From positions 1 to 64,000 of the forward strand of contig NZ_BLIG01000051.1 of NCBI RefSeq assembly GCF_009811415.1: a stretch of 64,000 nucleotides of DNA. The letters are read 5' to 3'. Below are positions 17,618 to 26,662 of this stretch, piece by piece. Under the pieces are notes generated by a model. The model saw nothing but the letters and a program-made list of their open reading frames with translations, made no database searches and was not told where the DNA came from. The translations under genes and the position numbers were made by a program. How positions within the stretch are numbered: position 1 is the stretch's first letter; each line of letters opens with the position of its first letter. The stretch comes from Alteromonas sp. KUL106 (lineage in GTDB: Bacteria > Pseudomonadota > Gammaproteobacteria > Enterobacterales > Alteromonadaceae).

Positions 17618-19417
17618 ATGGTTCAAAAAACACGTTTAGCCTTATTTTCGTTTGCATCCGTTTTGTTTGCCTCCTTTGCTTCAATAGCAAATGAAAGTAT
17701 TGACGCTGTTATAGAAAAAGTACGCTCTCCTTCTTACGATTGCCCCAGCCAGTCTTTGCTTCCTGAGCTTGAAAATGCGCTAAATTTTGAGTCTATTACG
17801 AAGCAACAACGCTTTGCGCTAACCGTTGCAAAAGGGCAATTTTTGATTTGTCGCGGTAAATATGAAGAAGCGGAAAACCTGTTGCTCAAAGCCATAACGC
17901 AGAACGATATTGACCAAAGCTCTTACGCTTTTGCGTCTGCGATTTATCAAATTGGCTTTTCTTATGATGCCAGAGAAAACCCTGCTCGGTGCGAGTACTA
18001 CCAACAGGCGCAAGCGTTGTCGTCACCAGAACGTCACAGCGACATTTTCACTAGCGCTTCATTGGGGCTTATAAACTACTGCTCTGATTCAACCGAGCCA
18101 GGCATTAGGCTAGGAAAAATGTTTGGCGTTCTCAAACGCTATTCTGACGACGGAAGCCCCGGCGAACTTGCGCACATTCACAATGCTATCGGCTTACTCT
18201 ACGGCAGCTTAGAGCAACATGCTTTGGCTGCAGAGCAATATTTAAAAGCCCATGAAATGGGACTTCAAGTATATAAAGGCAGCAATAAAGTAAGCATAAT
18301 TATTAGCGCTATTGTTTCACTGATCAGCAGTGGTCAAACAGAACGGGCCTATCAAAGCATTTTGGAGCTAGGGAAACTTAACAGCGAAATAGACACCCCC
18401 CTGAGTAATTTTCTGTATCAATATGCATTGTCGATTTATCACAGGAAGACAGAAAACTACAGTAGCTTGGCATACACGCTTCCTGATTTAGAAGAGGCGA
18501 CTGCGAATATATCAAGCTCGCTTGGAGAAATGCTAGTTAGCTGGCATAAAGCTGAGCTTTGCTTACATGAAAACGATCTGAATTGCCTCGAAGAATATTT
18601 AGCTGAGGTTGAGTCGACTGATACTACAGCCATCCCTCGTGTGTTCCAGTCTAACCTGGATTACCTTAGCTTTAATGTTGCGATGTATATGGCCTTAGAC
18701 AACATGGAGCGCGCTAAAGCCGCCCTTGAACTTTACTCGAAAGAGGTCACCAAACGGCGTGAACTTACGCAAGACTCTGCGCTCATTATTGGGGCTGCCA
18801 ATCTGTATACCCGTATTTATGACCTAGAATCCGCGATTGAACAAGCAGAGCAACGTCGCAAAAATACCTTATATATTGCCGTTATTATTTTTCTATTGCT
18901 CGGCGGCATTACCGGTTATGTGTTACGTAGAAAAAACTTGGCCCGCAAAGCCATCGACCCTGTCACTCAACTACTCAATGCAAATTCAGCCATCGCCCGA
19001 ATTAATAAACTCGATGCGCCGAAAAAAGGCAGGGCCATCGCCATTGCCATATTCGACATCAGTAACTTGCGCAATATTACCCGAAAAATGGGTTCGACCA
19101 AGAGCGATGATGTATTAAGACAAATTGCTAAAAATCTTCAAAACGCTACTCGCGGTAACGATATTTTAGGGCGATTTGGTACTGAGCAATTTATTTTATG
19201 CTTGCACAACATTGAAGAACGAAGTGCGCGACAGTTCTTTGATAGAGTGCAAAACGCGCTAGACACTACGTTTGAAAGTGATGTCGCCATGGATTCTATT
19301 GTGGTGGAGTCTAAGATGAGCGTATTCATTGCCAACGAGAAGATCACGGGGCTAAACGACATACTTGATGATATCGCTAGGTCAATTGATATGAGCAACC
19401 ACACCGGCAGCAACTAG
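17618..19417 (+). CDS. TPR-containing membrane protein with degenerate GGDEF domain
   Basis: 599 residues. A signal peptide (to about residue 24) is followed by a periplasmic helical-repeat region (about 30-410, TPR-like, with several cysteines), one membrane helix (417-437) and a cytoplasmic GGDEF-family domain (about 445-590). The active-site loop that should read R-x-GGDEF is RFGTEQF at 519-525: the second Gly, the Asp and the Glu positions are altered. It is therefore unlikely to make cyclic di-GMP and may act as a receptor or a regulatory partner. No EAL domain is present. It stands alone between the transporter and the dehalogenase genes. Confidence 0.85.
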   Translation: MVQKTRLALFSFASVLFASFASIANESIDAVIEKVRSPSYDCPSQSLLPELENALNFESITKQQRFALTVAKGQFLICRGKYEEAENLLLKAITQNDIDQSSYAFASAIYQIGFSYDARENPARCEYYQQAQALSSPERHSDIFTSASLGLINYCSDSTEPGIRLGKMFGVLKRYSDDGSPGELAHIHNAIGLLYGSLEQHALAAEQYLKAHEMGLQVYKGSNKVSIIISAIVSLISSGQTERAYQSILELGKLNSEIDTPLSNFLYQYALSIYHRKTENYSSLAYTLPDLEEATANISSSLGEMLVSWHKAELCLHENDLNCLEEYLAEVESTDTTAIPRVFQSNLDYLSFNVAMYMALDNMERAKAALELYSKEVTKRRELTQDSALIIGAANLYTRIYDLESAIEQAEQRRKNTLYIAVIIFLLLGGITGYVLRRKNLARKAIDPVTQLLNANSAIARINKLDAPKKGRAIAIAIFDISNLRNITRKMGSTKSDDVLRQIAKNLQNATRGNDILGRFGTEQFILCLHNIEERSARQFFDRVQNALDTTFESDVAMDSIVVESKMSVFIANEKITGLNDILDDIARSIDMSNHTGSN

Positions 19418-19632
19418 TGCTTTAGCATTCAAGAACGCGTAGACAGTTTATCCCCGCTGCGCGTTTTAAACTTTCCGCAAACCCTTACCAACGTTAATTC
19501 CTCGACATTCGTCGTATTTAAGGGAAAGGGTCACGCTTTAGCCAAACCAATTCTTTTTTACCGTGGTATAAGCAACGTGCGTGTTAAAACAACACCTAAC
19601 GTTTTCTGCCATCAATCATAGGAAAGTGAATT

Positions 19633-20304
19633 GTGACGCCAAAGGTTATTTTCTTCGATATCAACGAAACGCTTTTAGACATGCAGGCCATTAAAACAGG
19701 CTTAGCGGCGGTATTAAATGGCGATGAGACACTGGTAGACTTATGGTTTGCTAACTTGTTACACCACAGTTTGGTGGACGTAGCCTCTGGGCAGTTTCAC
19801 GATTTCATTGATATTGGGGCCGCAGTTCTGACAATGGTAGCTCACAGCAAGGGAATTACCGTTAATGAAGCCACTGCAAAAGATACAATCAAACAACACA
19901 TTACCCGATTGCCCGCGCACGACGATGTCATTCCTACATTAAAAGTGCTTCAGAGTGCGGGGTTAACTTTGGTCGCGCTTTCAAACTCGTCTAAAGCTGG
20001 ATTAGATGCGCAGCTTGAATATGCTAATATTCGACCATACTTTTCCCATGTGCTAAGCGTGGAAAGCGTACGCACCTACAAACCTCATGCAGCGGTGTAT
20101 CACTGGGCCTGCCAACAGGCTAACGTAAAGAACAAAGACGCCATGATGGTCGCAGCTCATGGTTGGGATGTAAGCGGTGCTAAAGCGACTGGTATGCAGA
20201 CTACCTTTGTTGCGCGTCCTGGAAAAATGACTTACCCGCTTGGGTTAGTGCCCAACCACACCATTGAATCGCTGAATGAACTAACGAATATTATTACTGC
20301 GTAA
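19633..20304 (+). CDS. Haloacid dehalogenase type II-like HAD hydrolase
   Basis: 223 residues from a GTG start, with AGGAAAGTG just upstream. Motif I is FFDINETLLD, the single nucleophilic Asp followed by Asn-Glu-Thr typical of L-2-haloacid dehalogenases rather than the DxD of phosphatases. Motif II is ALSNSSKAG, motif III contains YKPHAAVYHWA, and the last motif is AAHGWDVSGAKATGM. Expected reaction: hydrolysis of short 2-haloalkanoates. Activity on halogenated acids is inferred from the motifs. Confidence 0.88.
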   Translation: MTPKVIFFDINETLLDMQAIKTGLAAVLNGDETLVDLWFANLLHHSLVDVASGQFHDFIDIGAAVLTMVAHSKGITVNEATAKDTIKQHITRLPAHDDVIPTLKVLQSAGLTLVALSNSSKAGLDAQLEYANIRPYFSHVLSVESVRTYKPHAAVYHWACQQANVKNKDAMMVAAHGWDVSGAKATGMQTTFVARPGKMTYPLGLVPNHTIESLNELTNIITA

Positions 20305-20414
20305 AGGGGAAAACGGCGAAGCATTACGCTGTCTGCTGTGTGAACGATGCCTTTATATCAATAAAGCCACAGTGAATTTTGCGAACTCGTTGCTAATTTT
20401 GTTGGCGTATAAAC

Positions 20415-20440
20415 AAAAAAAGCCTTACCACGGTAAGACT
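20415..20440 (-). terminator. Intrinsic terminator of the small secreted protein gene
   Basis: On the minus strand AGTCTTACC-GTGG-... closes with GGTAAGGCT and then seven Ts: a 9-bp stem with one G-T pair, 25 bp after the stop codon of the gene ending at 20465. Confidence 0.8.
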
Positions 20441-20464
20441 CTTTCGTTACTAAAAACTTTTCTA

Positions 20465-20725
20465 TTAAAGCTTTGCTAACTCTGAATGATTAGCTTTAAA
20501 ACCTTTTGTGCTGCACGATGTTCGTTTAGTTTCTAGCGCACTCAGTTGTCGTTTAAGCCATGATTTTTGAATACCTGACTTTGCAACGTCCATCTCTGTA
20601 CTTACTCGCGTGATTTCCTTGCCGACGTTAACGCATTCTTTCTTGTTCGGTTCAAAGCCGCCGTTGGCTAATACCGAAGAAGAAAACATGAGTGCCGATA
20701 TTGCTAAAAGTGTTTGCTGTTTCAT
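20465..20725 (-). CDS. Small secreted helical protein with two cysteines
   Basis: 86 residues from the ATG at 20725, preferred over an upstream in-frame TTG because GGGGAC is correctly spaced before it. Signal peptide MKQQTLLAISALMFSSSVLA, then a mature region of about 66 residues with two cysteines, near 32 and 71, flanking an amphipathic helical stretch. The spacing pattern (Cys, helix with repeated Leu and Lys, Cys) recalls DUF1090 periplasmic proteins, but the match is weak and I cannot assign a function. Own terminator downstream. Confidence 0.65.
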   Translation of the reverse strand: MKQQTLLAISALMFSSSVLANGGFEPNKKECVNVGKEITRVSTEMDVAKSGIQKSWLKRQLSALETKRTSCSTKGFKANHSELAKL

Positions 20726-21153
20726 AAGAGTCCCCAACTACTCGTTATAATCTCGGGTTAGTGTCATACCGTAAGAATGAGCATATTTTTGCTCTCGAAT
20801 CTGTAAGAAATATAGCAGGCGTTTTAATCTTGTTAGGTACTTCAAAACATACGCTGTAATAAAAAAGCGCTCACTTTGCCACCAATACCACCCTTCACAC
20901 TTTGTCTTTTATAATTTTATTATGACAAAAGATAACTTAGTCATCTCTCTTACGTATCGATTCATATAATTCTACGTACTCAACGATAAGCCTATCCATA
21001 GTATCGGCTACAGCAACAGCATTCTGTAGCAGCATCACTTATCGTTTAGCGGCGATATTAAATCACCTAGGCTTTTCACAAACAAGGAAAGTTATAACAT
21101 TTTCTTCACAGACTGACGTTTGTTGTACTTTCATGCGTCGAGGCCCACTAGCA
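20726..21153. other. 428-bp intergenic region between small secreted protein and cheB
   Basis: AT-rich, no convincing coding sequence. It contains a nested inverted repeat (20982-21046), described separately, that lies about 110 bp beyond the end of the chemosensory run. No clear T-tract terminator follows the cheB stop. Confidence 0.5.
20982..21046. repeat. Nested inverted repeat (two-stem structure)
   Basis: Outer arms AACGATAAG (20982-20990) and CTTATCGTT (21038-21046) enclose inner arms GCTACAG (21007-21013) and CTGTAGC (21024-21030). All arms are perfect. The arrangement could fold as a branched RNA or mark a protein-binding site; function unknown. Confidence 0.4.
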
Positions 21154-22200
21154 TCATAGACGGCTGCCAGCATCTAACTTCTCTACCATACTCATAATTT
21201 CACTCCCCATCTTGTCTAAGCTAACCACACTTTTTGCCGCGCCTTTTTCAATCGCGACTTTTGGCATACCAAATACAATGCAACTCGCTTCATCTTGGCA
21301 AAAGGTTTCACTGCCGGCATTGCGCAACTCAAGTAACCCGGTTGCTCCGTCACTTCCCATGCCAGTCAATAGTACGCCTATTGCATTGCTTCCCGCGCTT
21401 TTGCAAAGCGAGTTAAATAGCACGTCAACAGAGGGTTTATGCCCGGAAACGCGCGGTCCATCGGATAACCTTATTCTATAGTCTGCTCCGCTCCGCTCTA
21501 TTTCCATATGTTTATCACCCGGCGCTAAATAAGCCTGCCCTGGCAATAATCGCTCACCGCCTTTTGCTTCTTTTACCTGCATTTGGCAGACCGAATCTAA
21601 CCGTTTGGCAAACGTTGAAGTGTATCCGGCAGGCATGTGCTGAGTAATTACGGTTGCCGGTGCATTCGCAGGAAACGTACTTAGGACCTCTTTAATGGCT
21701 TCAGTGCCCCCAGTAGACGCGCCGATGGCTATAACCTTCTCAGTGCCTGAGTAACTCACTTTCCTGACGGCGGTCGCTTTGGTTGGGTTTAGTTTTTTAA
21801 CTTTAGAGCGGGCTGCTGTACGAATTTTTTCTACTATCATTTCATGATAATCGGCCATCCCCTGAGCAACACCAATCTTAGGTTTTGCCACAAAGTCGAT
21901 TGCACCAAGTTCCAAGGAACGAAGGGTGGCATCAGCCCCTTTTTCGGTAAGTGTTGAAATCATCACTACCGGCGTGGGTTTGGCGTTCATAAGTACTTCT
22001 AAAAATCGAAGCCCATCAACCTTTGGCATTTCAATATCAAGGGTTATCACATCAGGCGCTTTTTCAAGCACTAGCTTTTTAGCTACGAAGGCGTCAGGCG
22101 CAGCACCAACCAATGTCATATCGGCCTCGCTTTTGATGATCTCGCTAAGGATCTGCCTTATCAGCGCAGAGTCATCTACAACCAATACTTTAATTGTCAT
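21154..22200 (-). CDS. cheB: CheB, receptor glutamate methylesterase/deamidase (cassette A)
   Basis: 348 residues. N-terminal receiver with D9/D10, phosphorylation site D55 and the KPK lysine near 107; linker; C-terminal methylesterase with the serine triad S162 (GASTGG), H188 (TQHMP) and D284 (GMGSDG), matching Salmonella CheB spacing. Removes methyl groups from receptors and deamidates glutamines when phosphorylated by CheA. Last gene of cassette A; its ATG overlaps the cheD stop by 4 bp. Highly similar to the cheB of cassette B (33211-34257), from which it presumably split by tandem duplication. Confidence 0.96.
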   Translation of the reverse strand: MTIKVLVVDDSALIRQILSEIIKSEADMTLVGAAPDAFVAKKLVLEKAPDVITLDIEMPKVDGLRFLEVLMNAKPTPVVMISTLTEKGADATLRSLELGAIDFVAKPKIGVAQGMADYHEMIVEKIRTAARSKVKKLNPTKATAVRKVSYSGTEKVIAIGASTGGTEAIKEVLSTFPANAPATVITQHMPAGYTSTFAKRLDSVCQMQVKEAKGGERLLPGQAYLAPGDKHMEIERSGADYRIRLSDGPRVSGHKPSVDVLFNSLCKSAGSNAIGVLLTGMGSDGATGLLELRNAGSETFCQDEASCIVFGMPKVAIEKGAAKSVVSLDKMGSEIMSMVEKLDAGSRL

Positions 22201-22820
22201 TTTAAATCCTCGAATAAATCAACGTCACCACTCGCATCTCGATGATTAAGCTCCCATCGATGCTTGCTCTCTCGCTCAATAATCGTTGCGTTATTAAGCT
22301 CGTGGATGCGTTTCATGAACACATTGCCGTTGGTAGGAAAAAAATATACTTTACGCGCATAGACATCGCACAAATCGCTCGCGATGATAGGAATCTTTTC
22401 AGTGTTCAAAAATTGTGTGACAAACTCTGCATTGAACCTGCCCACATCGCTTTGAACAAAAGACGGTACAACCCTACCTCCGCCAAACACCTTTGCTTTC
22501 AATCGCTTCTTAGAAGCCCCCAATTTTATCAATTCATTGATGAGGACTTCCATTGCGTGCACGCCGTATTTGGCTGCCATGCCTTGTATTTTTTCAAACT
22601 CTCCAGCTGTTTTATTCACGCTAGGGAGCATAAAGTGGTTCATCCCGCCAACCTCTGCAACTGGGTCAAACATGCAAGCTGCTACACAAGAGCCCAGAAC
22701 CGTCACCAGCATTTTATCCTGGGAGGTGACAAAGTACTGACCAGGTAAAAGCTTAATGGCGTCAACTGAAAAGCGCTTATCATAGTAGCTGATAGGTAAT
22801 TCAAAATTACATGGCTCCAC
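22197..22820 (-). CDS. cheD: CheD, receptor glutamine deamidase (cassette A)
   Basis: 207 residues. Catalytic C45 in VLGSCVAACMFD and H62 in GGMNHFMLP are in place, with the usual KVFGGG stretch downstream. The protein is longer than B. subtilis CheD because of N- and C-terminal extensions (YFFPTNGNVFMKRIHELNN segment and an acidic tail) also seen in the cassette B copy. Deamidates receptor glutamines to prepare methylation sites. Located between cheR and cheB, the F7 order. Confidence 0.94.
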   Translation of the reverse strand: MEPCNFELPISYYDKRFSVDAIKLLPGQYFVTSQDKMLVTVLGSCVAACMFDPVAEVGGMNHFMLPSVNKTAGEFEKIQGMAAKYGVHAMEVLINELIKLGASKKRLKAKVFGGGRVVPSFVQSDVGRFNAEFVTQFLNTEKIPIIASDLCDVYARKVYFFPTNGNVFMKRIHELNNATIIERESKHRWELNHRDASGDVDLFEDLK

Positions 22821-22828
22821 GGAAGCTC

Positions 22829-23662
22829 CTAACCAGCCGGTCGATAAATAGTCTTCCCTACCGGCCTAACAAGATTAGTGTGCATATTGAAGTTTTCAGA
22901 ATGGCCAGCCATGTAAAGCCCCGTAGGCTTTAACATACCTACCATCTTTTTCAGCACATTGAGCTGTGTCGGTTTATCAAAGTAAATCATCACATTTCGG
23001 CAGAATATGACGTCAAACGGTGCTGTAACGTCCCAATTTTGGTCGGTGAGGTTAAGCTTTTTGAACTGCACCATTTGGCGCAGTTCATCGACGACTTTGA
23101 CTTTCCCTTCGTTCGCACCTTTCCCTTTGTGAAAGAATTGCTTTTGCCGTTCGTTAGGAATTTTTGAAATTGAGGCTAATGGGTAAATGCCTGCTTTAGC
23201 CTTTGCCAATACCTTGCTGTCTATATCTGAGGCGATTATCTTAACCGGTGTTTTAAAGCTGCCAAACGCTTCTGCTACCACCATCGCAATAGAATAAGGC
23301 TCTTCTCCTGTTGAACTGGCAGCACACCAAATGTTGGTGACATTGGGGTGCTGTGCCAGATAATCAGCTAACGCGGTAAAATGATGTGGTTCGCGAAAGA
23401 ACGAGGTCAAATTAGTCGTCAGCGCATTGATAAACTGCTCTAGCTCTGACTCAGACCTGCCGACAACAACGAGGTAATCGTTAAAGCTCTTTAAGTTAAG
23501 GGCCCTTATGCGCCTTGCCAAACGGCTGTATACCATTGCTTCTTTCGCGTCGGACAAATTTATCCCCGCTTTCTTAAACAGCATTTGCTGAACTTTTTTG
23601 AAGTCCGCTTTTTCAAAAGCGAACTCCCTTACTCCGCTACGCTCTTGAACTTCCGCCATCAT
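22829..23662 (-). CDS. cheR: CheR, receptor methyltransferase (cassette A)
   Basis: 277 residues from the ATG at 23662, chosen because it overlaps the receptor stop (TAATG) and GGGAG lies upstream; an in-frame GTG at 23677 lies inside the receptor gene. N-terminal helical domain (MVYSRLARRIRAL), then the SAM-binding domain with TSFFREPHHF, CAASSTGEEPYS and IFCRNVMIYFDKPTQ. A beta subdomain for binding receptor pentapeptides is expected within the second half. The preceding receptor ends in EWESF, the type of tether such CheR proteins bind. Confidence 0.95.
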   Translation of the reverse strand: MMAEVQERSGVREFAFEKADFKKVQQMLFKKAGINLSDAKEAMVYSRLARRIRALNLKSFNDYLVVVGRSESELEQFINALTTNLTSFFREPHHFTALADYLAQHPNVTNIWCAASSTGEEPYSIAMVVAEAFGSFKTPVKIIASDIDSKVLAKAKAGIYPLASISKIPNERQKQFFHKGKGANEGKVKVVDELRQMVQFKKLNLTDQNWDVTAPFDVIFCRNVMIYFDKPTQLNVLKKMVGMLKPTGLYMAGHSENFNMHTNLVRPVGKTIYRPAG

Positions 23663-26568
23663 TAAAATGACTCCCACTCGGCTTCAACAGGCACCGAGGG
23701 TTTTAAAGCCTGCACTCTGGGTGCGTGGTTCGCTGCGGACGTCATTCTTTGCTGGCGAGAAAAGCTTTGAGGTAAGGCGGCGATCTGTTGCTGTTCAACC
23801 GTTAGCCCTCTCCCTACATTAAACACAGACACACGTTCATTAAGCTGTGCTGACTGCTGCCTTAAACTATCAGCCGCTGCTGCCGCTTCTTCCACTAGCG
23901 CGGCATTTTGCTGTGTCATCTCATCCATTTGAACAACGGCTCGACTCACTTCTTCAATACCGCATGCCTGCTCTGCTGAGGCTGCAGCAATTTCAGACAT
24001 GATGTCGTTTACACGCTTAATGGAAGTTACGACTTCTGCCATCGTTTCGCCAGATTTAACAACCAGCTGATTACCGCTGGCTATCTTACTCACAGAGTCA
24101 GAAATGAGCTCTTTGATGTCTTTCGCCGCTTCAGCAGAACGTTGTGCCAAGTTACGTACTTCTGATGCAACAACGGCAAATCCTCTACCTTGTTCACCAG
24201 CGCGGGCAGCTTCCACCGCAGCGTTAAGCGCAAGAATATTGGTTTGGAAAGCAATGCCGTCTATCACACCAATAATGTCCGATATCTCCTGTGCAGAGTC
24301 ATTAATTTGAGTCATGGTTTTTACCACCTCTCCAATAACTTCTCCGCCCTCAGACGCAATCTTGCTTGCCTGAGCTGCAAGGCTGTTTGCTTGATCTGCG
24401 TTTTCAGCATTGAGCTTCACCGTACCGGTAAGTTCTTCCATACTCGATGCGGTCTCCTCAAGGCTAGACGCCTGTTGCTCGGTCCGGCTTGAAAGATCTG
24501 CATTACCGGTCGCGATTTCTCCTGACGCTACATTAATTGTTTCAACCGCTTCGTTAATATTGGTAATCGTACCGCGCAATTCATTGATGAATTGATTAAT
24601 GGCTTCACCAAGGATGGCGAAATCACCGTCAAGCGCGTGCTCGATATTGACGGTCAGGTCACCTTCGGTCAGTTTGGTCATTACGTGTTTAATTTCATCT
24701 ACCGCCTGAGTTCTACCCGTAATATCAGAGGCAAATTTTACGACCCTAAAAGGCTTCCCATTGTGATCGAGTATCGGGTTATAAGAAGCTTGAATGAAGA
24801 CTTCTTTTCCATTTTTCCCGAGTCTGCGATATTCCCCTGATGAAAATGAGCCATTGCGCAGACTATCCCAAAACGCGGCATATTCTGGGCTTGCTCGGTA
24901 AGATGGCTCTACAAACATGCTGTGGTGTTTGCCTTTAACTTCATCTAACGTGTAGCCCATGGTGTTTAAGAAGTTTTCATTGGCATGCTGAATAACGCCG
25001 TCCATATTAAACTCAATCACGGCTTGAGACTTACCAATTGCCGCGAGTTGGCCTTCGAAGTACGCATTCTTCACTTTTTGTTCAGTAATATTACTTGCGT
25101 ATTTGACGACCTTTATTACATTGCCACTCAAGTCAAAAATAGGGTTGTACGTTGCCTGTATCCAAACATCAGACCCATCTTTTGAAACGCGATGAAACTC
25201 GCCAGAATAGAACTGCCCTTCAGCAAGTTGTTTCCAAAATTGTCTGTATTGGTCAGATTCTCGCTCTTGCCTGGTGACAAAAATACGGTGATGTTTTCCC
25301 TGAATTTCGTCTAGCCCGTAACCAACCGTGGCGAGAAAATTGTCGTTGGCCGTGAGAATGTTGCCATGTACATCAAATTCAATCACCGCTTGAGACTTAC
25401 TAATAGCGTCTATTTGCCCCGTATTGAACGCATTCCTGAGCTTCTGCTCGGTAACGTCCGACGCGTACTTTACAACTTTAAGGGGCTGACCGAATTCATC
25501 AAAAATTGGATTATAAGATGCTTGAATCCAGAGTTCGCTGCCGTCTTTTTTTACTCGTTTGAATTCACCGGATTTGAATTCCCCTTTTTTCAAGTCGCGC
25601 CAAAAAGCGGCATATTCGGGGCTCATTTTATAATTAGGCGATACAAACATGCTGTGGTGCTGACCTTTTATTTCACTAAGCTCATACCCGGTCGCAGCAC
25701 AAAAGTTTTCGTTAGCGTTTAGTATAGTGCCGTCTAAATTAAACTCTATTACCGCAAGTGATTTTCCGATGGCATTTATTTGGCCTTCATAATCTGCATT
25801 CTTTCTTTTTTGTTCAGTGATATCAGTAGCAAATTTCACTACACGGACTATATTTCCAAGCTTATCGTAGATAGGATTGTAAGACGCTTGAATCCAAATT
25901 TTATCGCCGTTTTTAGCAACACGACAAAACTCTCCGCTGCTGCGCTTCCCATTTTTCAGGCCTTCCCAGAACTTACTGTACTCTTGTGAAACGCCATAGT
26001 CTGGTAACACGAATAATCGGTGGTGTTGACCAACAATTTCATTTTTAGAATAGCCCGTTACTTTGAGGAAATTTTCATTCGCATCTTCGACTATTCCATC
26101 AGGCGTAAATGAAATAACCGCTTGGCACCGATCGAGCCCATCTAATACACCTGTTTTGTGTTGAAGCTCTTGGTCATTTGACCACTCAACCATGGTGCCG
26201 ATTTTCGCACCGTCTTCACTTTTGATTGGTGTCAGTTTAAGCGTAAATAGTAAATCACTAATGGGGATCAGGAAGGAATCACTCTGGCTGCAGGTAGCAT
26301 ATCGATTGGCATGTTCACTATTATTAAAAAACCCCGCGACAGGCGTACCATTGAGGTTTTCAATATCAACATTTGGTAACACTGATTTAAATTTATGCTC
26401 GTGCTCTCTCATCAATGTCAGTAATGCTTTATTTGCAAACGTAATTAATCCCCCTGCATCGACTAACATCAAACAGGCAGAACTCTCACTGAGCGCTTGC
26501 TCTTGAAAACGTGAAAGGCTTTGTGCTGCAGCCAACTCTTCATTATGAAATATATTAAACACACCCAT
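23662..26568 (-). CDS. Soluble PAS-array chemoreceptor with four PAS repeats (cassette A, receptor 1)
   Basis: 968 residues, no membrane helix. A divergent N-terminal PAS-like domain (about 25-135) is followed by four BdlA/Aer2-type PAS domains at about 143-253, 265-375, 387-497 and 509-619, repeating with an exact period of 122 residues. Each ends in a segment such as VVKYASDVTEQK. Then comes one HAMP-like segment (about 620-672) and the signalling coiled coil, whose hairpin tip is near 761-808. The extreme C-terminus is EWESF, a CheR/CheB-binding pentapeptide on a flexible linker of about 45 residues. Likely a cytosolic sensor of oxygen, redox or a small ligand; cofactors cannot be seen. 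A strong terminator separates it from the upstream receptor gene, so it may have its own promoter. Confidence 0.93.
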   Translation of the reverse strand: MGVFNIFHNEELAAAQSLSRFQEQALSESSACLMLVDAGGLITFANKALLTLMREHEHKFKSVLPNVDIENLNGTPVAGFFNNSEHANRYATCSQSDSFLIPISDLLFTLKLTPIKSEDGAKIGTMVEWSNDQELQHKTGVLDGLDRCQAVISFTPDGIVEDANENFLKVTGYSKNEIVGQHHRLFVLPDYGVSQEYSKFWEGLKNGKRSSGEFCRVAKNGDKIWIQASYNPIYDKLGNIVRVVKFATDITEQKRKNADYEGQINAIGKSLAVIEFNLDGTILNANENFCAATGYELSEIKGQHHSMFVSPNYKMSPEYAAFWRDLKKGEFKSGEFKRVKKDGSELWIQASYNPIFDEFGQPLKVVKYASDVTEQKLRNAFNTGQIDAISKSQAVIEFDVHGNILTANDNFLATVGYGLDEIQGKHHRIFVTRQERESDQYRQFWKQLAEGQFYSGEFHRVSKDGSDVWIQATYNPIFDLSGNVIKVVKYASNITEQKVKNAYFEGQLAAIGKSQAVIEFNMDGVIQHANENFLNTMGYTLDEVKGKHHSMFVEPSYRASPEYAAFWDSLRNGSFSSGEYRRLGKNGKEVFIQASYNPILDHNGKPFRVVKFASDITGRTQAVDEIKHVMTKLTEGDLTVNIEHALDGDFAILGEAINQFINELRGTITNINEAVETINVASGEIATGNADLSSRTEQQASSLEETASSMEELTGTVKLNAENADQANSLAAQASKIASEGGEVIGEVVKTMTQINDSAQEISDIIGVIDGIAFQTNILALNAAVEAARAGEQGRGFAVVASEVRNLAQRSAEAAKDIKELISDSVSKIASGNQLVVKSGETMAEVVTSIKRVNDIMSEIAAASAEQACGIEEVSRAVVQMDEMTQQNAALVEEAAAAADSLRQQSAQLNERVSVFNVGRGLTVEQQQIAALPQSFSRQQRMTSAANHAPRVQALKPSVPVEAEWESF

Positions 26569-26621
26569 AATCTTACCTACCTCGTAAACAGCGACTCGAC
26601 TACGACTCGCCTAAAACTTAT

Positions 26622-26651
26622 AAAAAAGGCGAACTTTTTCACAAGTTCGCC
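26622..26651 (-). terminator. Strong intrinsic terminator inside cassette A
   Basis: Minus-strand GGCGAACTT, six-base loop, AAGTTCGCC, then TTTTTT: a perfect 9-bp GC-rich stem. It lies 12 bp after the stop of receptor 2 and before receptor 1-cheR-cheD-cheB, dividing the cassette transcriptionally. Confidence 0.88.
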
Positions 26652-26662
26652 TCTCCACTTCT

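Noticed and set aside
22242..22748. 168-codon frame antisense to cheD
   Set aside because: Cys- and His-rich shadow translation of a well conserved gene; no start signals, and the same kind of shadow appears opposite other che genes.
24100..24600. Plus-strand Ala/Ser-rich frames opposite the receptor signalling domains
   Set aside because: The same shadow recurs opposite every receptor gene because the signalling hairpin is conserved; not independent genes.
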